Source: Oscillospiraceae bacterium
GTDB taxonomy: Bacteria > Bacillota > Clostridia > Oscillospirales > Acutalibacteraceae
DNA length: 53,655 nucleotides
Reading direction: 5' to 3'
Assembly: GCA_015066515.1 (NCBI GenBank)
Contig: SVOH01000016.1
Coordinates: 1 to 53,655 of the forward strand
In this document: one piece after another, positions 23,619-32,994 of the stretch
How the letters are laid out: each line of letters starts with the position of its first letter
Position numbering within the stretch: the first letter of the stretch is position 1
Program-made: the position numbers and the translations under genes
Notes under the pieces: model-generated
What the model was told of the DNA's origin: nothing
The model's database searches: none
What the model saw: only the letters and a program-made list of their open reading frames with translations

Positions 23619-23749
23619 GACAACGAAGAAGAGCATACCTATGTTTCTCACCTTGATGTGTATTATCGTCGGGTTAATAAGATGAAATTATATTATTTTG
23701 TTTTGTTAGACGTGGGTATAATTATGCTCACGTCTTTGTTATTATTTAC
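23619..23749 (+). promoter_or_regulatory. Ribosomal protein L20 (infC operon) leader with attenuator
   Basis: The 130-base leader contains the blocks GAAGAAGAGCATACC, GTTTCTCACC and CGTCGGGTTAATAAG typical of the Firmicutes infC/L20 leader, where free L20 binds and stops transcription. It ends in a terminator, AGACGTG paired with CACGTCT plus an inner stem (23708-23735), then TTTGTTATT. High L20 should therefore reduce the operon's expression. Confidence 0.8.
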
Positions 23750-23763
23750 GGAGGTGCTTTACA

Positions 23764-24285
23764 ATCGCTATTAAAGAATTAGCTATCAACACAGAAATTA
23801 AATTTAAGGAAGTTCGCGTTATTGATTCGGACGGATCACAGCTTGGTATATTACCAATTGCAAAAGCGCTTGAGTCTGCATTTGCCAAGGATCTTGACCT
23901 TGTATGTATGTCGCCAAATGTTGAACCGCCTGTTTGCAAAATAATGGATTACGGCAAGTATAAGTTTGAGCAAATGAAACGCGAAAAAGAGGCCAAGAAA
24001 AACCAAAAGGTAATCGAAATTAAAGAAATTAGAATTATCGGTCTTGGTATTGATACTCACGATTTTGAAACAAAGGGCAATCATGCTATTCGCTTCCTAA
24101 AAGAAGGTAATAAAGTTAAGGTCGCAATTCGTTTCAGAGGTAGAGAATTAGGTCATCCTGAAATTGGTCTTGAATTGATGGAGAAATTTAAAAATTATTG
24201 CGATGAATATTGCACTGTTGAAAAGGCTGCTAAAATGGAAGGCAGAAATATGCTTATGTTTTTGGCGCCAAAATCTGGTAAGTAA
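23764..24285 (+). CDS. infC: Translation initiation factor IF-3 (AUC start)
   Basis: IF-3 keeps the 30S subunit free and discriminates against wrong start codons and initiator tRNAs. The reading frame is homologous from the codon at 23764 (ATC GCT ATT AAA GAA TTA) and gives 173 residues, the normal length. GGAGGTG ends 7 bases before that ATC. There is no in-frame ATG, GTG or TTG until 23908, which would remove the N-terminal domain including the family motif [13 protein letters not shown]. Non-AUG starts such as AUU in E. coli are a known feature of infC, letting IF-3 repress itself. AUU at 23770 is the alternative. Confidence 0.93.
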   Translation: MAIKELAINTEIKFKEVRVIDSDGSQLGILPIAKALESAFAKDLDLVCMSPNVEPPVCKIMDYGKYKFEQMKREKEAKKNQKVIEIKEIRIIGLGIDTHDFETKGNHAIRFLKEGNKVKVAIRFRGRELGHPEIGLELMEKFKNYCDEYCTVEKAAKMEGRNMLMFLAPKSGK

Positions 24286-24308
24286 AAATTTATAGGAGGA
24301 TAAAAATT

Positions 24309-24506
24309 ATGCCTAAGATTAAAACTCACAGTGGCGCTAAAAAGCGCTTTAAGCTCACAAAAAACGGCAAGGTAAAACGCGCTCAAGCTTTCAAGTCTCA
24401 TATCCTTAACAAGAAGACTGCAAAGCGTAAGAGAAATTTGCGCAAAGTTGTATGCGCTGATGTAACAAATGTTGCAAAGGTAAAGAAACTTATTCCATAT
24501 AAGTAA
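24309..24506 (+). CDS. rpmI: Ribosomal protein bL35
   Basis: A 65-residue basic protein of the large subunit. It opens with the family signature [17 protein letters not shown] and ends with KKLIPYK, both diagnostic. It lies 23 bases after infC, preceded by AGGAGG, within the conserved infC-rpmI-rplT order. Confidence 0.97.
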   Translation: MPKIKTHSGAKKRFKLTKNGKVKRAQAFKSHILNKKTAKRKRNLRKVVCADVTNVAKVKKLIPYK

Positions 24507-24536
24507 TCGTAATTTTGAAATTGGAGGAAACTTGAA

Positions 24537-24896
24537 ATGGCACGTATTAAAGGTGCGTTAGCAACACGCAAAAGAAGAAAAAAGACTCTTAAACTTGCCA
24601 AAGGTTATTTTGGCGCTAAATCTAAGCTTTTTAAAACCGCGAAAGAAGCTGTAATGAAATCTGGTAACTACGCTTATATTGGTCGTAGACTTAAAAAGCG
24701 TGATTTCCGTCGTCTTTGGATTACACGTATTTCTGCAGCAGCAAAACTCAACGGTATGAACTATTCAACATTTATGAACGGTCTTAATAAGGCTGGTGTT
24801 CAAATTAACCGTAAAATGCTTGCTGATATAGCAGTAAATGATGCGGCTGGTTTTGCTAATCTTGTTAAAACTGCTAAGAAAGCATTAGAAAAATAA
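24537..24896 (+). CDS. rplT: Ribosomal protein bL20
   Basis: A 119-residue large-subunit assembly protein, usual length. The N-terminal extension begins [16 protein letters not shown] and continues to the [16 protein letters not shown] motif near residue 50; the globular domain carries [13 protein letters not shown] near 78. L20 binds 23S rRNA and, in Firmicutes, its own mRNA leader, here the leader at 23619. GGAGGAAAC precedes the ATG. It is the last gene of the operon, closed by a strong terminator. Confidence 0.97.
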   Translation: MARIKGALATRKRRKKTLKLAKGYFGAKSKLFKTAKEAVMKSGNYAYIGRRLKKRDFRRLWITRISAAAKLNGMNYSTFMNGLNKAGVQINRKMLADIAVNDAAGFANLVKTAKKALEK

Positions 24897-24904
24897 TTTT
24901 ACCT

Positions 24905-24946
24905 CGCCCGAGATGTAATTGCTTCTCGGGCGAATTTTGCTTTTAT
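24905..24946 (+). terminator. Terminator of the infC operon
   Basis: CGCCCGAG pairs with CTCGGGCG around a 12-base loop and is followed by a T-rich tract. Confidence 0.85.
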
Positions 24947-24960
24947 TTTAGGAGATAATT

Positions 24961-25740
24961 ATGCCTGAATTTATCGAAATAACATCTAAAGATAATCCGC
25001 TTATAAAGTTTGTTAGCAATCTACAATCATCATCAAAATATCGTATCAAAGAGGGTTTGTTCGTACTTGAGGGGCTTAGAATATGCGATGATGCTTATCA
25101 AAATAATATCAAGTTTGATAAACTGATTGTTACTAAAGATGCTTATAACAAACATAAAAATATAATTGATAATTTTGTTTCTATAAGTAAAAATTGTTAT
25201 TTTTTACGTGAGGATTTATTTAAAAAAATAAGTGATACTAACTCTCCGCAAGGAATAATTGCAGTAGCAAATAAACCACAAAAAAATAATAATATTTTAA
25301 ATAACGGAAGATTTATTGCACTTGAAAATATTGCCGACCCATCAAATCTTGGTGCAATTGCTCGTACTGCCGAAGCATTGGGTATTGACGGTATCATTGT
25401 ATCTTCAGATTGCAGCGACCCATATTCACCAAAATGTCTGCGTAGTTCTATGGGAACACTATTACGTTTACCAATATATATAACTGATAACATAATGGAG
25501 TATATTAGAAATAATAAATTACGCGCATTTGCTTGTGTTGTTGAAAAAGATGCTACCGATATTTCAACTGTTAAATTTTCAGATGGTGATGTAATTCTTA
25601 TTGGTAATGAAGCGAATGGTTTATCTGAGGAAGCAAAATTAAATTCATTTGATTGTCTTACAATAAGTATGAAAGGTAAGGCTGAATCACTTAATGCAGC
25701 TGCTGCGGCAGCTATTGCAATGTGGGAAATGGTAAGGTAA
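24961..25740 (+). CDS. TrmH family RNA 2'-O-methyltransferase
   Basis: A SPOUT methyltransferase of 259 residues acting on rRNA or tRNA ribose. The N-terminal substrate-binding domain (about 1-95) precedes the knotted catalytic domain with ENIADPSNLGAIARTAEA (motif 1, about 121-138), VILIGNEANGL (motif 2, about 210-220) and LTISMKGKAESLNAAAA (motif 3, about 230-246). The target nucleotide is unknown; in this genomic position, between rplT and other RNA genes, 23S rRNA is plausible. Start: ATG after TTAGGAGATAATT. The next gene begins 12 bases later. Confidence 0.88.
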   Translation: MPEFIEITSKDNPLIKFVSNLQSSSKYRIKEGLFVLEGLRICDDAYQNNIKFDKLIVTKDAYNKHKNIIDNFVSISKNCYFLREDLFKKISDTNSPQGIIAVANKPQKNNNILNNGRFIALENIADPSNLGAIARTAEALGIDGIIVSSDCSDPYSPKCLRSSMGTLLRLPIYITDNIMEYIRNNKLRAFACVVEKDATDISTVKFSDGDVILIGNEANGLSEEAKLNSFDCLTISMKGKAESLNAAAAAAIAMWEMVR

Positions 25741-25752
25741 GGTTCAGATAAT

Positions 25753-26901
25753 ATGCTACTTTCTAAAGAAAATATTACTCTTATTAATCTTTTAATTTTG
25801 CAACAATGTTTTGGTGCAGGAAGCATTAAGGCTGTAAAAATTTTTAATATTTTACGTGAAAATAACATTTTAGATAAAGAGTTCGATGATAAACGTTTAA
25901 AGTCTTTTATCGAAGCGAAAGATGTTAATAAATTAGCATCATTTGACACAAATAAAGTATTTAAAATTATTGATGACTGTGTAAAAAACAATATTAAAGT
26001 TTTAACTATATATGATGCTGATTATCCTGAACGGTTAAAATGTATTTCAGATAGTCCTTTGATTTTGTACATTAAGGGTGATTTTTTAGATATTGATAAC
26101 TTACCTTTGATTTCTATTGTTGGTCCACGTAAAATATCAGATTTTGGTAAAAAAGCTGCTTATTCGCTCGGGAAAAGACTTGCTAAATCCGGAATGATAA
26201 TTGTAAGTGGTGCTGCTTTGGGTGCTGACACTTGTGCTCATAAGGGAACACTATCTGTTAATGGAAAAACAATTGCAGTGCTAGGTTGTGGCATTTGTTA
26301 CGATTATTTACCAGAAAATCGTGAGCTTCGCAATTTAATAAGCAACAATGGGTGCTTAGTTAGTGAATATCCTCCATTTGCACCAGCTACAAAATACAGC
26401 TTTCCAATTAGAAACAGAATTATTTCGGCGTTATCGTTAGGTACGGTTGTTATTGAAGCGTCACTTAAAAGCGGTTCGCTTATTACGGCAAGATTAGCAA
26501 ATGAACAGGGACGTGATGTTTTTGTTATTCCTGGTAATCCTATTTTAGAGAATTACAAGGGTTCTAACGCTTTGCTTCGGGATGGTGCAATACCTTTATT
26601 AAATGCTATAGATATTTTTAATCAATATTTATCTTTATTTCCTGATAAAATTGATATAGAGAAGGCATTTGAGAAAGAAAATGATAAAAATTATAAAAAA
26701 ATTAAAAAAAATTTACACTTAGACCTTTCAAATGAAGCTAAAATAGTGTATAATAATTTGAATAATGAAAAATTTACCGTAGACGATTTACTTAATCTTA
26801 ATTTAAGTGACGATGCCTTATTTGCCGCACTAACAGAGCTTGAAATAGAAGGCGTTATCAAGGCGTTACCGGGCGGTATGTATGAAATATTTAACAATTA
26901 A
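25753..26901 (+). CDS. dprA: DNA processing protein DprA
   Basis: It protects incoming single-stranded DNA and loads RecA during transformation; it is widespread also in non-competent bacteria. The 382-residue protein has an N-terminal SAM-like helical domain, the Rossmann-fold core with SIVGPRKISDFG (about 117-128, normally GxRxxSxYG), VSGAALGADTCAH near 155 and AVLGCG near 175, and a C-terminal winged helix (about 315-380). Proline replaces the usual small residue beside the G-R motif. It is in the conserved order dprA-topA-trmFO. Confidence 0.92.
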   Translation: MLLSKENITLINLLILQQCFGAGSIKAVKIFNILRENNILDKEFDDKRLKSFIEAKDVNKLASFDTNKVFKIIDDCVKNNIKVLTIYDADYPERLKCISDSPLILYIKGDFLDIDNLPLISIVGPRKISDFGKKAAYSLGKRLAKSGMIIVSGAALGADTCAHKGTLSVNGKTIAVLGCGICYDYLPENRELRNLISNNGCLVSEYPPFAPATKYSFPIRNRIISALSLGTVVIEASLKSGSLITARLANEQGRDVFVIPGNPILENYKGSNALLRDGAIPLLNAIDIFNQYLSLFPDKIDIEKAFEKENDKNYKKIKKNLHLDLSNEAKIVYNNLNNEKFTVDDLLNLNLSDDALFAALTELEIEGVIKALPGGMYEIFNN

Positions 26902-26913
26902 AGGAGAACGTTA

Positions 26914-29001
26914 ATGTCAAAACTTGTTATTGTTGAGTCTCCAAGTAAGATTAAAAGTGTAAAAAAATATCTTGGTAGTGGCTACGATGTTATGGCATCT
27001 GTTGGTCATGTACGAGATTTGCCCAAATCGAAGCTTGGCGTTGATATAGATAATAATTTTAAACCGCAATATATTAATATGCCTGACAAAAAAGATGTAA
27101 TTAAGAAACTAAAAGAAGCTGCAGCAAATAGCGAGCAGGTTTTGTTGGCTACTGACCCTGATCGTGAAGGTGAGGCTATTTCGTGGCACTTAGCACATAT
27201 TTTGGGTCTTGATTTAAATGAAAAAAATCGTATATCTTTTAACGAAATTACTAAAACAGGCGTAAGTGCCGGAATAAATAATCCACATCAAATCAATCTT
27301 GATCTTGTTGATGCTCAACAGGCACGTCGTGTTCTTGATAGAATTGTTGGCTATAAATTAAGCCCATTTTTATGGCGTAAGGTAAAAAGTGGTTTGTCTG
27401 CCGGACGTGTTCAAACTGCTGTTTTACGTCTTATAGTAGAACGAGAACGTGAAATTGAAGCATTTGTTAGCGAAGAATATTGGACTATTGATGCAAAATT
27501 AAAAGCTGAGCGTAAAAGTTTTAGTGCTAAACTTTATGGTTATTTAAATGGTACTAAGCTTGATTCTATAGATAATGAAGAATCCGCATTAAAAATCGTT
27601 AATGATTTAGATGGTGCTCAGTATGTTGTAAGTGGAATCAAAAAAGGTACGCGCAATCGACAACCTGCACCCCCATTTATTACTTCAACACTTCAGCAAG
27701 AAGCTTCACGAAAACTTAATTATAACGGTCAACGTACAATGCGTATAGCACAACAACTTTATGAAGGCGTCGATATTCCGGGCCATGGTGCTACAGGTCT
27801 TATTACCTATATGCGTACCGATTCGCTTCGTATATCTGAAGAAGCTCGTGCTGCTGCAACAAAATATATTGATGAAAAATACGGTAAAAAATATCTACCG
27901 ACTAAACCCCGTTATTTTAAAACAAAAGACGGTGCACAAGATGCACATGAAGCTATAAGACCAACCGACGTATTTATGACTCCTGATTCAATTAAGTCGG
28001 GATTGACTTCAGAACAATATAACTTATATAAATTGATATGGGAAAGATTTATTGCATCATTGATGGCGTCATGTGTTCAAAAAACTGTTGCAGTCGATAT
28101 TACTGCTGGTGATTATTTGTTTAAGGCTAATGGTTATTCAGTTGAGTTTAAGGGTTTTACTGAACTTTATGAAGAAGGAAAAGACGATAATTCCTCAGAT
28201 GATGCTGAATTACCAGAGATGAAACTTGGAGATGTTTTAAAACTTAAGTCTTTAACTCCAAATCAACATTTCACACAACCTCCACCAAGATATACCGAAC
28301 CAACACTTACAAAAACATTAGAAGAAAACGGTATAGGACGTCCTTCTACTTTTGCTTCAATAATTGCTGTTATTTCGGACAGAAACTATGTTGAAAAGGA
28401 AAAGAAAACATTTAAACCTACACAACTTGGATTTGCAGTTTGTGATTTAATGAATGAGTATTTTGCTCGAATTTTTGAAACAAAATTCACTGCGGGACTC
28501 GAGAAAAAACTTGATAAGATTGGAACGGGTGAGCTTGATTGGGTAAAAACCATAGCTGATTTTTACGATGATTTTGATAGCCACTACAAAAAAGCGGAGC
28601 AATCGCTTGATGGTAAACGAGTAAAGGTGCCAGTTATTGAATCTGATATTGTTTGTGAAAAGTGTGGAAGAAAAATGGTTGAAAAGACCGGTCGATTTGG
28701 CAAGTTCTTAGCATGTCCGGGTTATCCTGAATGCAAAAATACTAAGCCAATGCCTGCTGATGAAGTTAAGCAACCATGTCCTAAGTGTGGAGCACCGCTT
28801 CTTAAAAAAATTTCAAAAAAAGGTAAAAAATTTTACGGTTGTTCTGCATACCCTAAATGTGATTTTGCTTCTCCCGGAGTGCCTACCGGTGAAAAATGTA
28901 GTGAATGCGGTGGATATATAATTTCGGGTATTAGAAATCGCAAGTACTGTATGAACGCAGATTGTCCGACAAGACAGTCGACAAAGAAAAAGGAAAAATA
29001 A
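26914..29001 (+). CDS. topA: DNA topoisomerase I
   Basis: A type IA topoisomerase that relaxes negative supercoils, 695 residues. The Toprim domain starts at KLVIVESPSKIKSVKKYLG and includes LATDPDREGEAISWHL near residue 78. The active-site tyrosine is in TYMRTDSLRIS near residue 299. The C-terminal 120 residues hold three zinc ribbons: CEKCGRKM...CPGYPEC, CPKCGAP...CSAYPKC and CSECGG...CMNADC. The ATG follows AAGGAG. trmFO begins 1 base after its stop codon. Confidence 0.97.
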   Translation: MSKLVIVESPSKIKSVKKYLGSGYDVMASVGHVRDLPKSKLGVDIDNNFKPQYINMPDKKDVIKKLKEAAANSEQVLLATDPDREGEAISWHLAHILGLDLNEKNRISFNEITKTGVSAGINNPHQINLDLVDAQQARRVLDRIVGYKLSPFLWRKVKSGLSAGRVQTAVLRLIVEREREIEAFVSEEYWTIDAKLKAERKSFSAKLYGYLNGTKLDSIDNEESALKIVNDLDGAQYVVSGIKKGTRNRQPAPPFITSTLQQEASRKLNYNGQRTMRIAQQLYEGVDIPGHGATGLITYMRTDSLRISEEARAAATKYIDEKYGKKYLPTKPRYFKTKDGAQDAHEAIRPTDVFMTPDSIKSGLTSEQYNLYKLIWERFIASLMASCVQKTVAVDITAGDYLFKANGYSVEFKGFTELYEEGKDDNSSDDAELPEMKLGDVLKLKSLTPNQHFTQPPPRYTEPTLTKTLEENGIGRPSTFASIIAVISDRNYVEKEKKTFKPTQLGFAVCDLMNEYFARIFETKFTAGLEKKLDKIGTGELDWVKTIADFYDDFDSHYKKAEQSLDGKRVKVPVIESDIVCEKCGRKMVEKTGRFGKFLACPGYPECKNTKPMPADEVKQPCPKCGAPLLKKISKKGKKFYGCSAYPKCDFASPGVPTGEKCSECGGYIISGIRNRKYCMNADCPTRQSTKKKEK

Positions 29002-29002
29002 T

Positions 29003-30313
29003 ATGAATAAAATTACCGTAATAGGTGCAGGACTTGCAGGCTGTGAGGCGGCATATACAGCTGCTCGACTTGGATGTAAGGTTGATTTAATTGAAATGAA
29101 ACCTATTAAAAAAAGTCCTGCGCATAAAACCGATAATTTTGCAGAGCTTGTTTGTTCAAATTCATTAAAGGCAAATCGTATTGACTCGGCTGCAGGACTT
29201 TTAAAGCAAGAAATGAGACTGCTTGGTTCTATTTGTTTAGAGGCCGCAGACGTTTCATCTGTTCCTGCTGGTGGGGCATTAGCGGTAGAGCGCAATCTCT
29301 TTGCTGAATATATTACAAAAAAGATCAGAGAGTGTGAAAACATTAATATAATCACCGATGTTGTTGATAAATTACCAACAGAAGGTATTTGTATTGTTGC
29401 AACAGGGCCTCTTACAGATGGTGCGTTGGCAAGAGAAATTGAAAAAATTACCGGCGAAGGTAATTTAAGCTTTTATGATGCCGCGGCACCCATAGTTTCG
29501 GCCGATAGTATTGATTTTTCTTCTGCATTTGTTGCTTCACGCTATGATCGTGATGATACAGGTGAGGGTGATTATATAAATTGCCCTATGAACAAAGAAG
29601 AATATGAAGCGTTTCACAATGAATTAATTAATGCGGAATGTGCACCGTTACATGAATTTGATAAACAATTAAAGGTTTATGAGGGTTGTATGCCTATTGA
29701 AGTATTGGCGCGTCGTGGTGCTGATTCAATTCGCTTTGGTCCGCTAAAACCCGTTGGTCTTCGTGACCCTCGTACGGGGCATAGACCGTGGGCTGTTGTT
29801 CAACTACGAAAAGAAAATCGTGATGGAACGCTTTATAATCTTGTGGGTTTTCAAACAAATCTCAAATTTCCGGAGCAAAAAAGAGTTTTTTCTATGATTC
29901 CGGCACTAAAAAATGCGGAATTTATGCGTTTTGGTGTAATGCATAGAAACTCTTTTATCAACTCGCCGAAGGTTTTAAACACTGACCTATCATTAAAAAA
30001 ATCCGATAATATTTTCTTTGCGGGTCAGTTGTCCGGCGTTGAGGGTTATATGGAATCTGCGGCATCCGGTATTGTAGCAGCAATAAATGCTGTAAATAAG
30101 CTTAACGATAAACCGCCGCTTATTTTACCGAAGTTTTCTATGATAGGCGCACTATTGAATTACATAACTGATGAATCTGTAGAAAACTTTCAGCCGATGG
30201 GTGCAAACTTTGGTGTCTTGCCACCACTTGATGTACATATCAGGGATAAAAAAGAGCGCTACATGGCTTTATCACAAAGGTCATTAGATTATTTTAGAAA
30301 TATTGGGGAGTAA
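29003..30313 (+). CDS. trmFO: Folate/FAD-dependent tRNA m5U54 methyltransferase TrmFO
   Basis: It makes ribothymidine at position 54 of tRNA using methylenetetrahydrofolate and FADH2. The 436-residue protein begins with the FAD-binding motif VIGAGLAGCEAAY; catalytic-region cysteines appear in ELVCSNSLKAN (C51) and YEGCMPIEVLARRG (near 230); the C-terminal FAD motif is FFAGQLSGVEGYMESAASG near 335. It begins 1 base after topA, the usual Firmicutes neighbour. Confidence 0.95.
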   Translation: MNKITVIGAGLAGCEAAYTAARLGCKVDLIEMKPIKKSPAHKTDNFAELVCSNSLKANRIDSAAGLLKQEMRLLGSICLEAADVSSVPAGGALAVERNLFAEYITKKIRECENINIITDVVDKLPTEGICIVATGPLTDGALAREIEKITGEGNLSFYDAAAPIVSADSIDFSSAFVASRYDRDDTGEGDYINCPMNKEEYEAFHNELINAECAPLHEFDKQLKVYEGCMPIEVLARRGADSIRFGPLKPVGLRDPRTGHRPWAVVQLRKENRDGTLYNLVGFQTNLKFPEQKRVFSMIPALKNAEFMRFGVMHRNSFINSPKVLNTDLSLKKSDNIFFAGQLSGVEGYMESAASGIVAAINAVNKLNDKPPLILPKFSMIGALLNYITDESVENFQPMGANFGVLPPLDVHIRDKKERYMALSQRSLDYFRNIGE

Positions 30314-30318
30314 AAATT

Positions 30319-31314
30319 ATGAGAGTAGTTGTTGATGCTTTTGGTGGAGATAATGCACCACTTGAAATTGTTAGGGGTGCGGCCGATGCTTCTATGCAAT
30401 TTGAAACCGAAATTACACTTACAGGTAAAAAGCAAACAATAGAAAAAATTATTATTGAAAATAACCTTAAGTTTTTCGGGGAATTACACATTGTCGATAC
30501 CGATGATGTAATTTCAATGCATGACGACCCTACAACAATTCTTAAAGCTCATTCAAATTCATCAATGGCTTTAGCGTTTAAAGAATTATGTGAAAATCGT
30601 GCCGATGCATTTGTTTCGGCAGGTTCTACCGGCGCAATAGTTGTAGGCGGTACGCTTATTGTTAAGCGTATTAAGGGAATAAAGCGACCTGCTCTTGGTG
30701 GATTAATTCCATCACCGGATGGTCATTATATGCTACTTGATATGGGTGCAAATGCCGAATGTCGTGCAGAAATGCTTGCTCAGTTTGGAATTATGGCAAG
30801 TGTTTATCTTGAAAAGGTTGAGGGAATTCAAAATCCTAAAATAGGACTGCTTAATATTGGGGTAGAGGATACAAAGGGCGATGAACTTCGTACCGAAGCT
30901 TATAAATTATTAAAGGAAGCGCCTATAAATTTTGTTGGTAATATTGAATCACGCGAAATGCCAAAGGGTGTTTGTGATGCGGTTATTACCGATGGTTTTA
31001 CAGGTAATATCGCACTTAAGCTTATTGAGGGTACATCAATAACTTTATTTAAAATGATAAAAAAAGCTCTTTATAAAAATATAATTAATAAAATCGCTGC
31101 TTTAATTCTAAAAAAAGATTTATATTCACTTAAAGCAATGATGGATAGCTCAGAAGTTGGTGGAGCACCATTGTTGGGTGTTAGTAAACCCGTAATAAAA
31201 GCACACGGTAGTTCAGATGCTAAAGCTATTAAAAACGCAATTAGGCAGGCAAAAACTTTTACAGAAAAGAATGTAATAAATACTATTAGTGAAAATCTTA
31301 TTAAAACGGAGTAA
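30319..31314 (+). CDS. plsX: Phosphate acyltransferase PlsX
   Basis: It converts acyl-ACP to acyl-phosphate for phosphatidic acid synthesis and acts at the membrane surface. The 331-residue length is typical. Motifs: VDAFGGDNAP at residues 4-13, VSAGSTGA near 98, LDMGANAEC near 140 and DGFTGNIALK near 225. In many Firmicutes fab genes and acpP sit between plsX and rnc; here rnc follows after 5 bases, so the fatty-acid genes must be elsewhere. The start is an ATG 5 bases after trmFO. Confidence 0.95.
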   Translation: MRVVVDAFGGDNAPLEIVRGAADASMQFETEITLTGKKQTIEKIIIENNLKFFGELHIVDTDDVISMHDDPTTILKAHSNSSMALAFKELCENRADAFVSAGSTGAIVVGGTLIVKRIKGIKRPALGGLIPSPDGHYMLLDMGANAECRAEMLAQFGIMASVYLEKVEGIQNPKIGLLNIGVEDTKGDELRTEAYKLLKEAPINFVGNIESREMPKGVCDAVITDGFTGNIALKLIEGTSITLFKMIKKALYKNIINKIAALILKKDLYSLKAMMDSSEVGGAPLLGVSKPVIKAHGSSDAKAIKNAIRQAKTFTEKNVINTISENLIKTE

Positions 31315-31319
31315 TTAAA

Positions 31320-32003
31320 ATGGAGTCTCTTGAAAAAAGATTAGACTACAAATTTAATAATGTTAAATACTTGAAAAACGCATTAATTCATTCTTCATAT
31401 GCTAATGAAGTTAGAGGCGACACACACTCTAATGAGCGTTTAGAGTTTTTAGGTGATTCTGTTTTATCTATAATTGTTGCTGAACATATTTTCAATAAAT
31501 ATCCTAATATGCCTGAAGGTGAGTTAACCAAATTACGAGCTTCTCTTGTTTGCGAAAAATCCTTATGTGTTTTTTCTAGAGAATTAGGTATTGGTGATTA
31601 TTTATTACTTGGTAACGGTGAAGATAAAAATGGCGGTAGAGAGCGCGATTCTATACTTGCTGATGCTTTTGAAGCGGTTCTTGCGGCTATATATATCGAC
31701 GGTGGTTTTAATGCTGCAAAAAAACACGTTTTAAATACTGTTTTACGTGATTTTGAACACCATTCCGATGAAGATTCCTTCAAAGATTATAAAACTGTTT
31801 TGCAAGAAATTATTCAACGCAATCCTGAAGAAAGTGTTTCATATATTCTTATCGATGAAAGCGGACCAGATCACGATAAAATTTTTACCGTTGAGGTTCA
31901 TCTTAATTCAAATGTTATAGGCTGCGGTAAGGGCAAAAGTAAAAAACAGGCAGAACAAATGGCAGCTTGTCAAGCACTTAAACTTATGGGTGAATCAATA
32001 TGA
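31320..32003 (+). CDS. rnc: Ribonuclease III
   Basis: It cuts double-stranded RNA, notably the rRNA precursors. The 227-residue protein has the catalytic signature NERLEFLGDSVLS (residues 38-50), the second acidic site ADAFEAVLAAIY near 115, and a C-terminal dsRNA-binding domain (about 157-225) with the conserved GKGKSKKQAEQMAA. It overlaps the following radical SAM gene by 4 bases (ATGA). Confidence 0.95.
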   Translation: MESLEKRLDYKFNNVKYLKNALIHSSYANEVRGDTHSNERLEFLGDSVLSIIVAEHIFNKYPNMPEGELTKLRASLVCEKSLCVFSRELGIGDYLLLGNGEDKNGGRERDSILADAFEAVLAAIYIDGGFNAAKKHVLNTVLRDFEHHSDEDSFKDYKTVLQEIIQRNPEESVSYILIDESGPDHDKIFTVEVHLNSNVIGCGKGKSKKQAEQMAACQALKLMGESI

Positions 32004-32992
32004 GTCGGACTCATTCGAATATTTCTATATTTGTTCCGCACATCGGATGTCCAAATATGTGTAGTTTTTGCAATCAACGGCATATTACCGGAAAAAAAAC
32101 ACCACCCAATGTACAGGATGTAATTAATTCGGTAAATGTTGCAATTCAAAGCAAAAATTATGATCCTTTGACAACAGAAATAGCATTTTTTGGCGGAAGT
32201 TTTACCGCTATTAATCGCAATTATATGCTAAGGTTACTTAAAGTCGCGTACAAGTTTGTATGTGACGGTATTGTCTCTGGTATACGAATTTCCACACGGC
32301 CTGATTCAATTGATGAAGAAATTTTATTCTTATTAAAGCAATATGGTGTTACTTCTATAGAATTAGGCGCTCAAAGTCTAAATGACACTGTTTTGATGTT
32401 GAATAATAGGGGACACAGTGCAAGAGATGTTATTAATTCGTCAAATTTAATTAAAAAACATGGCTTTTCTCTCGGTTTACAGATGATGACAGGTCTTTTT
32501 GGTGACACATATGAAAATTCAATATATACCGCTAATGAAATCATAAAACTTCGCCCAGATACTGTTAGAATCTATCCTACGATTGTACTTAAAAACACCG
32601 ATCTAGCTGCTCTTTATGATGATAAAAAATATAAACCACAAACTATCGATGAAGCCGTTGAACTTTGTTCTGAATTACTTATAATGTTTAAAGATGCTAA
32701 TATTAAGGTTATTCGTTTAGGCCTTCATTCTATAGAGGATAATAGCTATATTGCGGGTCCGTGGCATCCTGCTTTTAGTGAGTTGTGTTACTCAAAGATA
32801 TATCTTAAAAATGTCAAAAAACTTCTTTTGCAAGAAGGAAAATATACACTATATGTTAATAAGTCTAACATTTCAAAAATGATTGGTCAAAATAAATGCA
32901 ACATTACTTTATTAAAAAAAATCGGCTTTGATTGTATTGTTAAGGGTGATGATGAATTACCCGAATATGATATCAGAGTCGAAAGGAGATAA
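32000..32992 (+). CDS. Radical SAM protein, Elp3-like
   Basis: A 330-residue radical SAM enzyme. The [4Fe-4S] motif CPNMCSFCNQ is at residues 18-27, then FFGGSFTAI near 71, STRPDSIDEE near 99 and ELGAQSLND near 121, all matching the COG1243 (Elp3-like) branch that lacks the acetyltransferase domain. The position between rnc and smc is a common clostridial arrangement. The reaction is unproven; tRNA modification is a reasonable guess from the Elp3 likeness. The 4-base overlap with rnc and the 2-base gap to smc show tight coupling. Confidence 0.85.
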   Translation: MSRTHSNISIFVPHIGCPNMCSFCNQRHITGKKTPPNVQDVINSVNVAIQSKNYDPLTTEIAFFGGSFTAINRNYMLRLLKVAYKFVCDGIVSGIRISTRPDSIDEEILFLLKQYGVTSIELGAQSLNDTVLMLNNRGHSARDVINSSNLIKKHGFSLGLQMMTGLFGDTYENSIYTANEIIKLRPDTVRIYPTIVLKNTDLAALYDDKKYKPQTIDEAVELCSELLIMFKDANIKVIRLGLHSIEDNSYIAGPWHPAFSELCYSKIYLKNVKKLLLQEGKYTLYVNKSNISKMIGQNKCNITLLKKIGFDCIVKGDDELPEYDIRVERR

Positions 32993-32994
32993 AA

